From assembly GCA_964276025.1 (NCBI GenBank), contig CAXYDD010000001.1, positions 248,001 through 312,000 of the forward strand: DNA of 64,000 nucleotides, written 5' to 3'. Below the pieces are notes generated by a model. It was not told the DNA's origin and did not search any database. It was given only the letters and a program-made list of their open reading frames with translations. Source of the stretch: Porticoccus sp964276025 (GTDB taxonomy: Bacteria; Pseudomonadota; Gammaproteobacteria; Pseudomonadales; Porticoccaceae). This document shows positions 43,322 to 52,369 of the stretch, piece by piece. Made by a program: the position numbers and the translations under genes. The stretch's first letter is position 1, and each line of letters opens with the position of its first letter.

Positions 43322-45256
43322 CTATTGAAGCTTTTTTCTAAAACGTTTATCGAGCAGTGCTAGCATTGCTCCCATTGCGATAAATAAGGCTCCTAGCCAT
43401 ATCCACATTATAAAAGGTTTAACATAGACCCTGATAGCCCATGCATCCCCCTGAAGTGGCTCACCTAGCGCTATATATAAATCACGAAATACCCCGCTAT
43501 CTATTGATGCCTCTGTCATGGTTTGCCCACTAGCAAAATATCTTCTTTTTTGGGGTTTCAATCGAGCAATAATAGAATTTTTTTTCGTTACTAATATAGT
43601 GGCCTGATCAGCAACGTAGTTTGGTCCCTCATAGGGTTCTATTGCAACAAGCTCAAATTGGTAATCAGCTAGGCTGATGGTTTCACCAGGTAACATACGG
43701 ACATCACGCTGAATACTATAAACACTTGTTAAGCCAACACCAATAATACATATTGCGACACCGATATGTGCAGTAACCATACCCCAATAGCTAGCTTTTA
43801 TTCGCTTTAGGCCGTCTAGAATAGAACCTGTTGTAGAAGATTTATGTCCTATATCCCTCAAGGTTACCAATATAATCCATGAAGATATGAATATAGATAT
43901 TACTGCAATTGGCTCATATGGCTTATACATTAATGGTAAAGCCCCTCCTAAAATTAAAGATAAAAACAAAGGCCCATTAAAATATTTAAATAAGTTGAAT
44001 CTCGAAGTTTTCTTCCATCTGAGGATAGGGGCAACTGGCATTAATAACCCAAGAAGTAAGGTTAGAGGCACAAAAAATAAGTTAAAGTATGGTGGTCCTA
44101 CTGAGATCTTACCCCACCCTAAAACATCTGCTATTAATGGGTATAACGTCCCTAAAAGAATAACTGCTGTTATGATAATGAGAATTAGATTATTAACTAA
44201 TATGAATAATTCTTTAGATAGACCAGAAAATTTAGACGATGATTTTTTGGCAGGGCACCTAAAAGCGAATAATAAAAGAGAGCCTCCAATCACAATTATA
44301 AGAAAAATAAGAATAAAAATACCTCTAGTAGGATCAGTTGCAAAAGCATGCACGGATGTAAGCACACCGGATCGCACTAAAAAGGTACCTAGCAAGCTTA
44401 AAGAAAAAGCCATAATTGCAAGAAGCAATGTCCAGCTCTTAAATGTACCACGTTTTTCAGTAACAGAAAGACTATGGACTAAAGCTGTACAAACTAACCA
44501 TGGCATGAGGGAAGCATTCTCTACCGGATCCCAAAACCACCAGCCTCCCCAACCGAGCTCATAATATGCCCACCAACTTCCCAGAGAAATACCTAACGTT
44601 AAAAACATCCATGCAATTAAGGTCCAGGGTTTAACCCAACGAGCCCATGCAGAATCCATGCTACCATTTAATAATGCAGCAACAGAAAACGCAAAGGCGA
44701 CAGATAGACCAACATAACCCATATAAAGTATGGGAGGGTGAAATATCAAACCGACGTCCTGTAAAAGCGGATTTAAATCAGAACCCTCTATAGGGGAAAA
44801 GGGAAGACTTCTATCAAAAGGATTTGAAGTGAAGAGCATGAAAAGATAGAAGCCCACACTGATAAATCCCAATACAGCAAGCACTCTAGCTACTAGCTGT
44901 ATGGGGAGTTTAGCGCTAAATATAGAAACAGCGAGGCTCCAAAAAGCAAGTATTAGCACCCATAATAACAATGAGCCCTCATGTGCCCCCCACACTGCAC
45001 TTATTTTGTAACGATCAGGCAAAAGCGTATTAGAGTTTTCAGCTACATATCTAACCGAAAAATCGTCATTAACGAAAAGGGCTACTATACAAATAAAACT
45101 TAGTAATATAAATAATGATTGAGCCAATACAAGAGGTCTAGCACAAGACATCCAGAGCTGGTTTTTTATAGCCACACCAATTTGAGGAATGACTGTCTGC
45201 ATCAGCGCTAAAAATAACGCAATGATCAGAGAAAAATGACCGAGTTCAGCTACCAT
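43322..45256 (-). CDS. ccmF: Cytochrome c haem lyase subunit CcmF
   Basis: CcmF is a 644-residue inner-membrane protein that, with CcmH and CcmI, attaches haem to apocytochrome c. Many transmembrane helices are evident. The periplasmic tryptophan-rich WWD motif reads GWGGWWFWDPVENASLMPW (about 232-250). HDR-type His residues and PISV-like blocks (ILYMGYVGLSVAFAF) match the family. Length equals that of E. coli CcmF. Between ccmE and ccmG. Confidence 0.97.
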   Translation of the reverse strand: MVAELGHFSLIIALFLALMQTVIPQIGVAIKNQLWMSCARPLVLAQSLFILLSFICIVALFVNDDFSVRYVAENSNTLLPDRYKISAVWGAHEGSLLLWVLILAFWSLAVSIFSAKLPIQLVARVLAVLGFISVGFYLFMLFTSNPFDRSLPFSPIEGSDLNPLLQDVGLIFHPPILYMGYVGLSVAFAFSVAALLNGSMDSAWARWVKPWTLIAWMFLTLGISLGSWWAYYELGWGGWWFWDPVENASLMPWLVCTALVHSLSVTEKRGTFKSWTLLLAIMAFSLSLLGTFLVRSGVLTSVHAFATDPTRGIFILIFLIIVIGGSLLLFAFRCPAKKSSSKFSGLSKELFILVNNLILIIITAVILLGTLYPLIADVLGWGKISVGPPYFNLFFVPLTLLLGLLMPVAPILRWKKTSRFNLFKYFNGPLFLSLILGGALPLMYKPYEPIAVISIFISSWIILVTLRDIGHKSSTTGSILDGLKRIKASYWGMVTAHIGVAICIIGVGLTSVYSIQRDVRMLPGETISLADYQFELVAIEPYEGPNYVADQATILVTKKNSIIARLKPQKRRYFASGQTMTEASIDSGVFRDLYIALGEPLQGDAWAIRVYVKPFIMWIWLGALFIAMGAMLALLDKRFRKKLQ

Positions 45257-45334
45257 ATTAAATTCCGTAACCCCGCTGCTAAGCTGGGGTTAAAATTTTT
45301 GTTCTGCGCTAAACTATATAATAGTAGCTTAGTT

Positions 45335-45763
45335 TTATTTTGCCGCCTCATCCAAGGCATAAATTACCTCTGGGGGCATGTAATTTTCATCATGCTTAGC
45401 TAAAATACTTGATGCAATAAAAATTAAATCACTATTGATCTCGCCTGTAGCAACTGCACCCTCTCCTTCAGAAAACATATCAGGAAGTATTCCGTCATAG
45501 TGAATATCAACTTCTGATTTACCATCTGTCACCCTAAAAGTACTTTGCAAAGACTTTTTTGATCTGATTAAACTGTCTTTTACAACCATACCACCAATAC
45601 GAATAGTTGTATTTAATGGTGCATCGCCTGAAATAACACTTGATGGCGTATAAAAAAGATTAATGTTCTCTCTTAAAGCATAGCCCATTAAACTAATAGC
45701 AATAGATGTTGTCGCAACTATAAAAATCACCATAGTCAATCGATAGCGCCTTAAGGGATGCAT
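45335..45763 (-). CDS. ccmE: Haem chaperone CcmE
   Basis: 142 residues with an N-terminal membrane anchor (about 8-28) and an OB-fold periplasmic domain. RIGGMVVKDSL and the C-terminal LAKHDENYMPPEV carry the His that binds haem covalently and the Tyr that supports it. GAGG lies five bases before the ATG. It receives haem from CcmC and gives it to CcmF. Confidence 0.96.
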   Translation of the reverse strand: MHPLRRYRLTMVIFIVATTSIAISLMGYALRENINLFYTPSSVISGDAPLNTTIRIGGMVVKDSLIRSKKSLQSTFRVTDGKSEVDIHYDGILPDMFSEGEGAVATGEINSDLIFIASSILAKHDENYMPPEVIYALDEAAK

Positions 45764-45835
45764 AGTTTCCTCTTAGAGAAAAATTAATTATTATTGATCC
45801 GTTTTTAATAGAAAAATCTTTAAAAAAACTTCGAA

Positions 45836-46021
45836 TTATTTTTTTGAATAATTGGAATGATTTTTTTTTCTGATTTTTTGAATTATATTTTTTTTTCGCA
45901 GAAAGGGCATTATAAAAATACAAGTCATTATAACAAGTGATGCAGAGTAAGCGATCCAAACATATTGGCCATGGCCAGACATATATATGAAATCATTCAG
46001 GCCTTCAAATTGAAACATCAT
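45836..46021 (-). CDS. ccmD: Cytochrome c maturation small membrane protein CcmD
   Basis: A 61-residue protein with one transmembrane segment (about 20-42) and a very basic tail (KIRKKNHSNYSKK). GHGQYVWIAYSASLVIM is the recognisable CcmD core. It releases holo-CcmE from the CcmABC complex. Two adjacent ATGs (46021 and 46018) are possible; AGG lies just upstream. It sits between ccmC and ccmE. Confidence 0.9.
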   Translation of the reverse strand: MMFQFEGLNDFIYMSGHGQYVWIAYSASLVIMTCIFIMPFLRKKNIIQKIRKKNHSNYSKK

Positions 46022-46064
46022 GATTACCTATTAATTAAATTTCGATATGAAACACATATCATAA

Positions 46065-46841
46065 TTATATAGAGCGCTTATCATTTAGATTTAATGCAAG
46101 CTCTTTGACCCAGGTAGTATTTCGTTCTCTAAAAATTATTTCAGTCCGCACACTTAAAATCAGAGCAGTTAAATAAAAAAGATAGAAGCCTATAATCATT
46201 ATCAATAATGGCTGAAACATATCTGGATGCATTGAGGGCGCCTCAGTAAGTTTTATAGTCGCAGGCTGATGGAGGGTATACCACCAGTCTACTGACTTAT
46301 AAATAATAGGTATATTTACAGTGCCAACCAAAGCTAATAAAGCAGCCGCTTTATTAGACAAACCTTGTGCTGCGTAGGCTTTTTGTAGAACTATTACACC
46401 AAGATATAAAAAAAATAATATTAACATTGACGTAATACGTGCGTCCCATATCCAATAAGTCCCCCAAGTAGGTTTCCCCCAAACTGCACCTGTTAAAAGA
46501 GCTATAAAAGTAAGCGCAGCTCCAATTGGGGCTGCCGACTTCATAACTATGTCTGCGAGCTTTATTTTCCAAATAATTGCAATTGCGCCTGATATAGCCA
46601 TTATATAGTAGCCAACTAAAGCTAAAAAAGATGCTGGGACATGGATATATATTATACGAAAGCTATTTCCCTGCTTGGCATCCTGAGGAGCAAAACCTAG
46701 ACCCCAGATTGCTCCAATAAAAATAGATATTAATGTCAAAAGAGAAAGCCAGGGCAACCATTTGCCACTAATCTGGTAGAACCAACGAGGTGATGCTAGC
46801 TTATGGAACCACTGCTGAGTACTTTTAATAAATTTCTTCAT
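46065..46841 (-). CDS. ccmC: Haem exporter membrane protein CcmC
   Basis: 258 residues from ATG 46841 with six transmembrane helices. The WWD-like haem-handling motif is WGTYWIWDARITSMLILFF, and flanking His residues are present (YIHVPASFLAL and TLHQPATI). CcmC loads haem onto CcmE. An ATG-like start at 46886 would add 15 residues and overlap ccmB more; family length favours 46841. Confidence 0.95.
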   Translation of the reverse strand: MKKFIKSTQQWFHKLASPRWFYQISGKWLPWLSLLTLISIFIGAIWGLGFAPQDAKQGNSFRIIYIHVPASFLALVGYYIMAISGAIAIIWKIKLADIVMKSAAPIGAALTFIALLTGAVWGKPTWGTYWIWDARITSMLILFFLYLGVIVLQKAYAAQGLSNKAAALLALVGTVNIPIIYKSVDWWYTLHQPATIKLTEAPSMHPDMFQPLLIMIIGFYLFYLTALILSVRTEIIFRERNTTWVKELALNLNDKRSI

Positions 46842-46855
46842 TTTATATCTGGACC

Positions 46856-47530
46856 CTATCCATGGATGCTTAAACGTAATGCACATGAAGTCACATAAGG
46901 CGAAATAAGTAACGATAAAGCTAAAAGTGAACCCATTATTGATAGTGGGCTTGCAATAGATAACCCATCTATGGCTAGTTCGACTACATTTGACCCAAAT
47001 ATGAGTACTGGCATATAAAAAGGTATAACAATTAAAGACAACAAAATTCCTTCTCTATTGAGCGGTAAGGTTAGCGCAGCACCTATAGATCCGATTAAAC
47101 TTAAAATTGCTGTACCTATTAAAAGGCTTAACATCAAAGGAAGATATCCAGTTTCTGGTAATGACAGCATCAAACCTAGAATAGGTGCCAATAACGATAA
47201 CGGCAGTCCAGTAACAACCCAATGCACAATAGTTTTAGCTAAAACCATAAAGTACAACGGCTGAGGCAAAATAATAATCTGTTCTAGGGTTCCATCTGTA
47301 AAATCATCTTTAAATAACCCATCTAAAGAGAGTAGGGAAGCTAAAAGTGCTGTAATCCAGAGCATACCTGGGGCTATCTCACTCAATTCTCTTGATTCTG
47401 GAGTTAACCCTAGAGGTATTAAAGCTATAACTACAAAAAAGAAAATTAATGGATTACCTAAATCACCACGGTATCGAACTGCCAATAAAAGATCGCGACG
47501 TAAAATAGCTAAAAACCCAATATTATTCAC
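46856..47530 (-). CDS. ccmB: Haem ABC transporter permease CcmB
   Basis: 224 residues with six hydrophobic helices; FFFVVIALIPLGLTPE and GMLWITALLASLLSLDGLFKDD are typical of CcmB. I start it at GTG 47530, which has GGAG six bases upstream. A TTG at 47542 would add four residues. It overlaps ccmA by eight bases. With CcmA it forms the ABC part that releases holo-CcmE. Confidence 0.94.
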   Translation of the reverse strand: MNNIGFLAILRRDLLLAVRYRGDLGNPLIFFFVVIALIPLGLTPESRELSEIAPGMLWITALLASLLSLDGLFKDDFTDGTLEQIIILPQPLYFMVLAKTIVHWVVTGLPLSLLAPILGLMLSLPETGYLPLMLSLLIGTAILSLIGSIGAALTLPLNREGILLSLIVIPFYMPVLIFGSNVVELAIDGLSIASPLSIMGSLLALSLLISPYVTSCALRLSIHG

Positions 47531-48209
47531 TATTAACTCCACTTAGATCAGATATTGAAAAATATTTCATATTTTCGATTTTTAAATCTTGATGTGTCGC
47601 TAAGACTACAATGCCACCTCTTTCTAAATGGCTGATAATTAGTGATTTAAGTTTAATTGAAAACTCTTTATCAATTGATGTAAATGGCTCATCTAGTATC
47701 CATAATTTTGCTTCTGAAACATAAAGTCTTGCTAATGCAGCCCTCTTCAACTGTCCGGCTGACAGATAATTACATGGTTCATCTTTATGGTTATATAAAC
47801 CAACCTCCTCAAATGCATTTGCATTTTTCATTAAATTGGTTTTATTAAGTCTACGCCACCAAATTAAATTTTCTTCGGCCGAGAGCAGTTTCTTTAAACC
47901 TGGTTGATGGCCGAGAAATAAAATATCTTCAAGATAAGCTTCGCGAACAACATTAACATTTTTTCCTTGCCATATTATTTCCCCTGAATACGGTCTTAAT
48001 GCGGTCGTGATCAAACGGAGTAATGTGGTTTTTCCAGATCCATTTTGACCAAGTATTTGAAGAATATCCCCTGACTTTAACGTTAAACTTATATTAGAAA
48101 ATAAAAAATTTTCATTGCGCTCAAATGATAGATCCTTTAGAGAAAGGGTCTTAACAGAGGCTGGGGTAATTAAAGTACTTTTTGGATCAGGCAAAAAATT
48201 ATATTCCAA
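47523..48209 (-). CDS. ccmA: Haem ABC transporter ATP-binding protein CcmA
   Basis: 228 residues, ABC ATPase: Walker A GQNGSGKTT (about 54-62), signature LSAGQLKRAALARL, Walker B LWILDEPF and the switch His in LATHQD. FLGHQPGLKKLLSAEENL identifies CcmA. No ATG is present in the N-terminal part; a TTG at 48209 gives the longest frame and about 20 residues more than E. coli, so the true start may lie further in. It is first in ccmABCDEFG-x-HI. Confidence 0.94.
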   Translation of the reverse strand: MEYNFLPDPKSTLITPASVKTLSLKDLSFERNENFLFSNISLTLKSGDILQILGQNGSGKTTLLRLITTALRPYSGEIIWQGKNVNVVREAYLEDILFLGHQPGLKKLLSAEENLIWWRRLNKTNLMKNANAFEEVGLYNHKDEPCNYLSAGQLKRAALARLYVSEAKLWILDEPFTSIDKEFSIKLKSLIISHLERGGIVVLATHQDLKIENMKYFSISDLSGVNSE

Positions 48210-48229
48210 GTAAAAGTTAGATGATTATT

Positions 48230-48274
48230 ATGCCAAAAAAGCAGGCAGTGAAGAAGAAAAAGACTCGATCATAA
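48230..48274 (+). other. Lys-rich 14-codon open frame divergent from ccmA (doubtful)
   Basis: The 220 bases between ccmA and the DUF2062 gene contain a short frame starting ATGCCAAAAAAG and encoding a 14-residue peptide with seven Lys and one Arg (MPKKQAVKKKKTRS). It has no clear ribosome site. It may be chance in AT-rich DNA. I see no other recognisable element in this gap. Confidence 0.15.
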
Positions 48275-48429
48275 TATAAAAAATAAGCAAATATGGAATT
48301 TTTAGGCTCATTAGTATTATTCTTACTAAGAAATCTTCATAAATAAAAAACTAATTAATGAGTAGTGCGTATAGATAAAAATAGTCATAATCCCTATAAG
48401 CCCAATGACATATAAATTAAAAGTAAAGT

Positions 48430-48954
48430 ATGCCAAAAAAAATTTTAGGACGCTGGCTACCAGCCTATAGTAAAATTAAAAATAGCCCTGCTGTCAAATG
48501 GATGGGGCCCATATTTGCGAGCCCAAATTTATTTCATATTAATAGAGCTTCTGTCTCTACCTCATTTTTTATTGGAATTTTTGTTGCGTTCCTGCCTATA
48601 CCTGGTCAAACCGTTATTGCGGCATTATTAGCTTTACATTTTAGTTCTAACCTCCCTATTGCTGTAACTCTAGTCTGGATAAGTAACCCTCTAACAATAG
48701 CACCATTGTTCATTTTTACTTACGGCATAGGCGTAATATTGCTTGGTATGGAATTTATAGACTTTACTCTTGAGTTTTCTTGGAGCTGGATCATAACTCA
48801 AGGTAAGCTAATATGGTTACCACTTTTAACTGGTAGTTTTATAACTGGTTTAGTTTGTGGAGGTATAGGTTATATATTTATAAATCTATTGTGGAAATGG
48901 AAAGTACAAAAAAACTGGCTTGCTCGCCAAGAAAAAAGAGGAGACTGCGACTAA
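48430..48954 (+). CDS. DUF2062 membrane protein
   Basis: A 174-residue protein with three or four hydrophobic segments and the DUF2062 pattern: a first helix ahead of FFIGIFVAFLPIPGQT, then LPIAVTLVWISNPLTIAPLF, where two conserved prolines sit in the membrane. Function is not known; in Pseudomonas relatives such a gene also lies beside lolCDE. Here it is convergent with lolE, with 32 bases between. Confidence 0.85.
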   Translation: MPKKILGRWLPAYSKIKNSPAVKWMGPIFASPNLFHINRASVSTSFFIGIFVAFLPIPGQTVIAALLALHFSSNLPIAVTLVWISNPLTIAPLFIFTYGIGVILLGMEFIDFTLEFSWSWIITQGKLIWLPLLTGSFITGLVCGGIGYIFINLLWKWKVQKNWLARQEKRGDCD

Positions 48955-48986
48955 GATAAAAATTAATTTATATTAACTATCTTTGC

Positions 48987-50222
48987 TCAATCGTACTTTA
49001 GCTCATTTGCTGGACTAAGTTTAGCCGCCTTCAATGAAGGATAGATTGTAACTACTAAATTTAAAGTTATTGCTACCAAGACGACTAAAACTACATCACC
49101 CCAGAGAAGACTGGATGGCAAATAGTCAATTGGATAGATATTTGAATTAAGGAGACTAAACTCAAAAATTGATTCTATTTTGTTTAGAATGGCTGGGGCA
49201 TTTAATGCACATATTACACCTAAAACTGCACCGATGATTGAACCTATGGTGCCTATTAAAAAACCTTGTGTTAAAAAAATCATAGTGATGTCAGAATTTC
49301 TTGCCCCTTGGGTCTTTAAAACAGCTATATCAAAACGCTTATCTACAACTATCATCATAAGCATTGAAACTACATTAAAAACCGCAATCGCGATGATAAA
49401 AAATACAAGCAAGATAATCATTTTTCTTGACATTTTAATAGCCTGATAAAGGTTACCATGTGTTTGAATCCAGTCGGAAAAGTAATAATTTTCTGGTAAA
49501 TCTCTCAGTAATCTGTAGCCTGTTTCTCTTGCATTAAAAATATTAGCTAATTTGATTCGAATGCCCTGCGGATAAGGCAAACCAATTATATCTGTAACTT
49601 TTGAAAGTGAGCCAAGAACTAGCTTTTGGTCTAGAGATGTTTTTGTAGCGAAAATGCCACCAACGTTAAAAGAAACTATCTTTGGTGTAATTTTTGCATT
49701 TTCTACAGGATTCGATTGAGGCACTATTAATACAACAGTATCGCCTACTTCTACTGACAACTTATTTGCAACACCCTTCGATAAAAGAAATTTTTCATCA
49801 TCATTTTTGATTGATTCTATGAGGCCTGAAGCTACAAAACTACCGATAAACTCATTACTTTTTAATATATCTATACCCAACATCTGAATTGGCATTGCAT
49901 TACCATTGCTTGTCAGCATTCCGTCTATCTCAGAAAATGGTATTGTAGATATTACATTCTCATCTTTTTCTATTAAATTAATCAGTCCTGAAAGATCGTC
50001 GATGCCATTAGTTTTACCTATCTGTATATGAGGTATAGAGCCAAGTATTTTCTCCTCCATTTCCCGCTCAAACCCATTCATAATTGACATAACCAAAATA
50101 AGAAGTGCGACACCTAGAACCAGTCCCAGGATTGCCATAAAGGAAATAAAAGATATTAAGCTGGTTGAATTGCCTGCCCTAAAATATCTCCAGCCGATAA
50201 AAAATGGAAAGATCTTTAACAT
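48987..50222 (-). CDS. lolE: Lipoprotein-releasing system permease LolE
   Basis: 411 residues: one N-terminal membrane helix (about 22-50), a large periplasmic MacB-like domain, then three C-terminal helices. ISFISFMAILGLVLGVALLI and the coupling-helix stretch VDKRFDIAVLKTQGA, with SLKAAKLSPANELKYD at the end, fit LolC/LolE. As the third gene of lolC-lolD-lolE it is called LolE, the subunit that binds lipoprotein. Its ATG overlaps the lolD stop by one base. Confidence 0.93.
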   Translation of the reverse strand: MLKIFPFFIGWRYFRAGNSTSLISFISFMAILGLVLGVALLILVMSIMNGFEREMEEKILGSIPHIQIGKTNGIDDLSGLINLIEKDENVISTIPFSEIDGMLTSNGNAMPIQMLGIDILKSNEFIGSFVASGLIESIKNDDEKFLLSKGVANKLSVEVGDTVVLIVPQSNPVENAKITPKIVSFNVGGIFATKTSLDQKLVLGSLSKVTDIIGLPYPQGIRIKLANIFNARETGYRLLRDLPENYYFSDWIQTHGNLYQAIKMSRKMIILLVFFIIAIAVFNVVSMLMMIVVDKRFDIAVLKTQGARNSDITMIFLTQGFLIGTIGSIIGAVLGVICALNAPAILNKIESIFEFSLLNSNIYPIDYLPSSLLWGDVVLVVLVAITLNLVVTIYPSLKAAKLSPANELKYD

Positions 50223-50944
50223 TATTCAACAGCCATATTATTTTTATATGGTGACCCCTTAGGTCGGAGGATACCTTTTTCCAATGATAAGATGCGATCC
50301 ATCTTTGCCGCTGCATTATCATCATGAGTAACGAGAACAAAGCTAATCCCAAATTCTATATTCAATTGTGAAATTGTTTCAAGAATAGCTTGGGTGGATA
50401 AGTAATCAAGATTACCTGTTGGCTCATCCATTAAAACACAAGCTGGTTTAGTTACTAATGCTCTTGCTATAGCTACCTTTTGTCTTTCTCCGCCAGATAG
50501 GGCTGATGGCCTGTGATCACATCTATCAATTAATCCTACCTTCGATAAAATTTCTTTAGAATAGCTTTTCGCTTTTGTAATCGACATTCCAGCAATCAAC
50601 AAAGGCATCGCTACATTCTCAATTGCTGAGAACTCGATTAGAAGATGATGAAACTGATATACAAAACCAAGATATTTATTTCTCCATGAAGCTTTCTGAT
50701 CTTCGTTCATATCAGTCCATTTTTTTCCCATTACAAACACAGCACCGCTAGTATGAGTATCTAGACCTCCAAGAAGATTTAGAAATGTTGTTTTTCCAGT
50801 CCCAGAAGAACCTGTAATAGCAATCTTTTCACCCATAGAAATTTCTAATGAAATGTTATCTAGGACATTAATTTTAGTATCCATCTCGATATAAGATTTA
50901 GACAATTGCTGGCACTGTAATATAATTTTAGTATCATCTGTCAT
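50222..50944 (-). CDS. lolD: Lipoprotein-releasing ABC ATPase LolD
   Basis: 240 residues: Walker A GSSGTGKTT (about 45-53), Q-loop VYQFHHLLIEFSAIENVAMPL (a LolD hallmark), signature LSGGERQKVAIARAL, Walker B CVLMDEPTGNLD and H-loop VLVTHDD. It powers release of outer-membrane lipoproteins from the inner membrane. It overlaps lolC by 11 bases and lolE by one base. Confidence 0.97.
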   Translation of the reverse strand: MTDDTKIILQCQQLSKSYIEMDTKINVLDNISLEISMGEKIAITGSSGTGKTTFLNLLGGLDTHTSGAVFVMGKKWTDMNEDQKASWRNKYLGFVYQFHHLLIEFSAIENVAMPLLIAGMSITKAKSYSKEILSKVGLIDRCDHRPSALSGGERQKVAIARALVTKPACVLMDEPTGNLDYLSTQAILETISQLNIEFGISFVLVTHDDNAAAKMDRILSLEKGILRPKGSPYKNNMAVE

Positions 50945-52178
50945 AGCGTAAAGCCTCTGCAGGTTGAACCTTGGATGCCTGATATGCAGGATAAATTGAG
51001 GCCATTATACTGAGTAGGATACTCAAGAAACATATTAAAAATATATCTTCCCAAACTAGTATAGATGGAATTTTAACAATAAAAAAAATTGACGGATCAA
51101 ATATATAAGATCCAATTATTTGCTCTATCCAGCTTACAATTTCGCCTATATTTACTGCAAGAAAACATCCGAATATACCGCCAGAAATAACGCCTGCTGC
51201 GCCTATTATTAGGCCTTTAATCATAAATATAGAAGCTATCATACTTGCTTTTGCACCCATTGTTCTTAAAACTGCTATATCTCTCCTTTTGCTGTTAACC
51301 ATTAGTACAAGACATGCAATGATGTTAAATCCAGCAATAACTATGATGATTGACAGTAATAAAGCAACAAATCTCTTCTCCATTTTTATTGCATTAAATA
51401 AAATTGTCATCTCAGTTGCCCATGTTTTTATTTTAAAAGAAGAATGAAGATGCGTTTTTATGTAAGGCTCTAATCTTGTTACATCAAGGGGGTCAAGTAC
51501 TTTTAATTTTACACCATTTACGTTTTTGCCTAGTCTAAATAATTTTTTAGAATCCTGATAATGGATAAGCGCTAAACCACTATCTATTTGTGCGCCAACT
51601 TTATAGATTCCCTTAATATAAAAACGCTTATAGCTTGGAAATATGCCAATTGGAGTGATATTTAGCTTGGGTAATGTGATGGTTACAGTATCTCCCACAT
51701 TCACATTTAAAGCGTCAGCTAAAATACTCCCAATTATTACACCAAAGTTTCCAGATTCAAGATCACTGATTTTTCCAGCAATCATGTGCTGATCAATATC
51801 AGAGGACTTGATCTCATGTGAAGGAGAAACTCCCTGCAATAAAACACCTTGACTTAATGAAGACGAGGACATCAAGCCGTAACCCTCAACTAAAGGTGCA
51901 TAAGCCTGTATACCTTTAACTTTAATTAACTTGCTTCCTAATGACTCCCAGTCATTGACCCCCTTCTCACTGGTTATAGTTATATGAGGCAGTATACTTA
52001 AGGTTCTTTTTTTTATTTCTTGATCAAATCCATTCATTACTGACAACACGACAATCAGAATCGTAACCCCTAAGAACATTGCAATAAGGGAAACCATAGA
52101 AATAAAAGATATATAACAGTTACTTCGCTTAGTAACAATATAACGATAAGCGATTAACAGAGGGGGCGTAATCTTCAT
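50934..52178 (-). CDS. lolC: Lipoprotein-releasing system permease LolC
   Basis: 414 residues: LIAYRYIVTKRSNCYISFISMVSLIAMFLGV start, periplasmic domain, three C-terminal helices, NSKRRDIAVLRTMGAKASMI coupling region and the QASKVQPAEALRYD end. Being first in the lolCDE order it is called LolC, the subunit that recruits LolA. The 190 bases upstream, toward ppiD, contain no recognisable gene. Confidence 0.93.
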   Translation of the reverse strand: MKITPPLLIAYRYIVTKRSNCYISFISMVSLIAMFLGVTILIVVLSVMNGFDQEIKKRTLSILPHITITSEKGVNDWESLGSKLIKVKGIQAYAPLVEGYGLMSSSSLSQGVLLQGVSPSHEIKSSDIDQHMIAGKISDLESGNFGVIIGSILADALNVNVGDTVTITLPKLNITPIGIFPSYKRFYIKGIYKVGAQIDSGLALIHYQDSKKLFRLGKNVNGVKLKVLDPLDVTRLEPYIKTHLHSSFKIKTWATEMTILFNAIKMEKRFVALLLSIIIVIAGFNIIACLVLMVNSKRRDIAVLRTMGAKASMIASIFMIKGLIIGAAGVISGGIFGCFLAVNIGEIVSWIEQIIGSYIFDPSIFFIVKIPSILVWEDIFLICFLSILLSIMASIYPAYQASKVQPAEALRYDR

Positions 52179-52369
52179 AACACATACTCTATCGTCAAAT
52201 ACATTTTTCTGCTAAAAAAATTTTGGGGAGGCATACAGTTATAAATTAAATTATTAATTAGTACTATCTTAAAAATTAATAGGAGTGTTTTATAACATAG
52301 CTAGAATTAACTTATGTCAAAAAAATAATGAAAAACATTTTAAATCTTTGATGGAAAAAATATTAATAC

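Noticed and set aside
43887..44564. 225-codon plus-strand frame inside ccmF
   Set aside because: It is fully antisense to the well-supported ccmF, has low-complexity basic composition and resembles no family.
45693..45959. 88-codon minus-strand frame spanning the ccmD-ccmE gap
   Set aside because: It overlaps ccmD and ccmE in another frame and is Lys/Phe/Ser-rich, as expected of AT-rich DNA; ccmD and ccmE explain the region.
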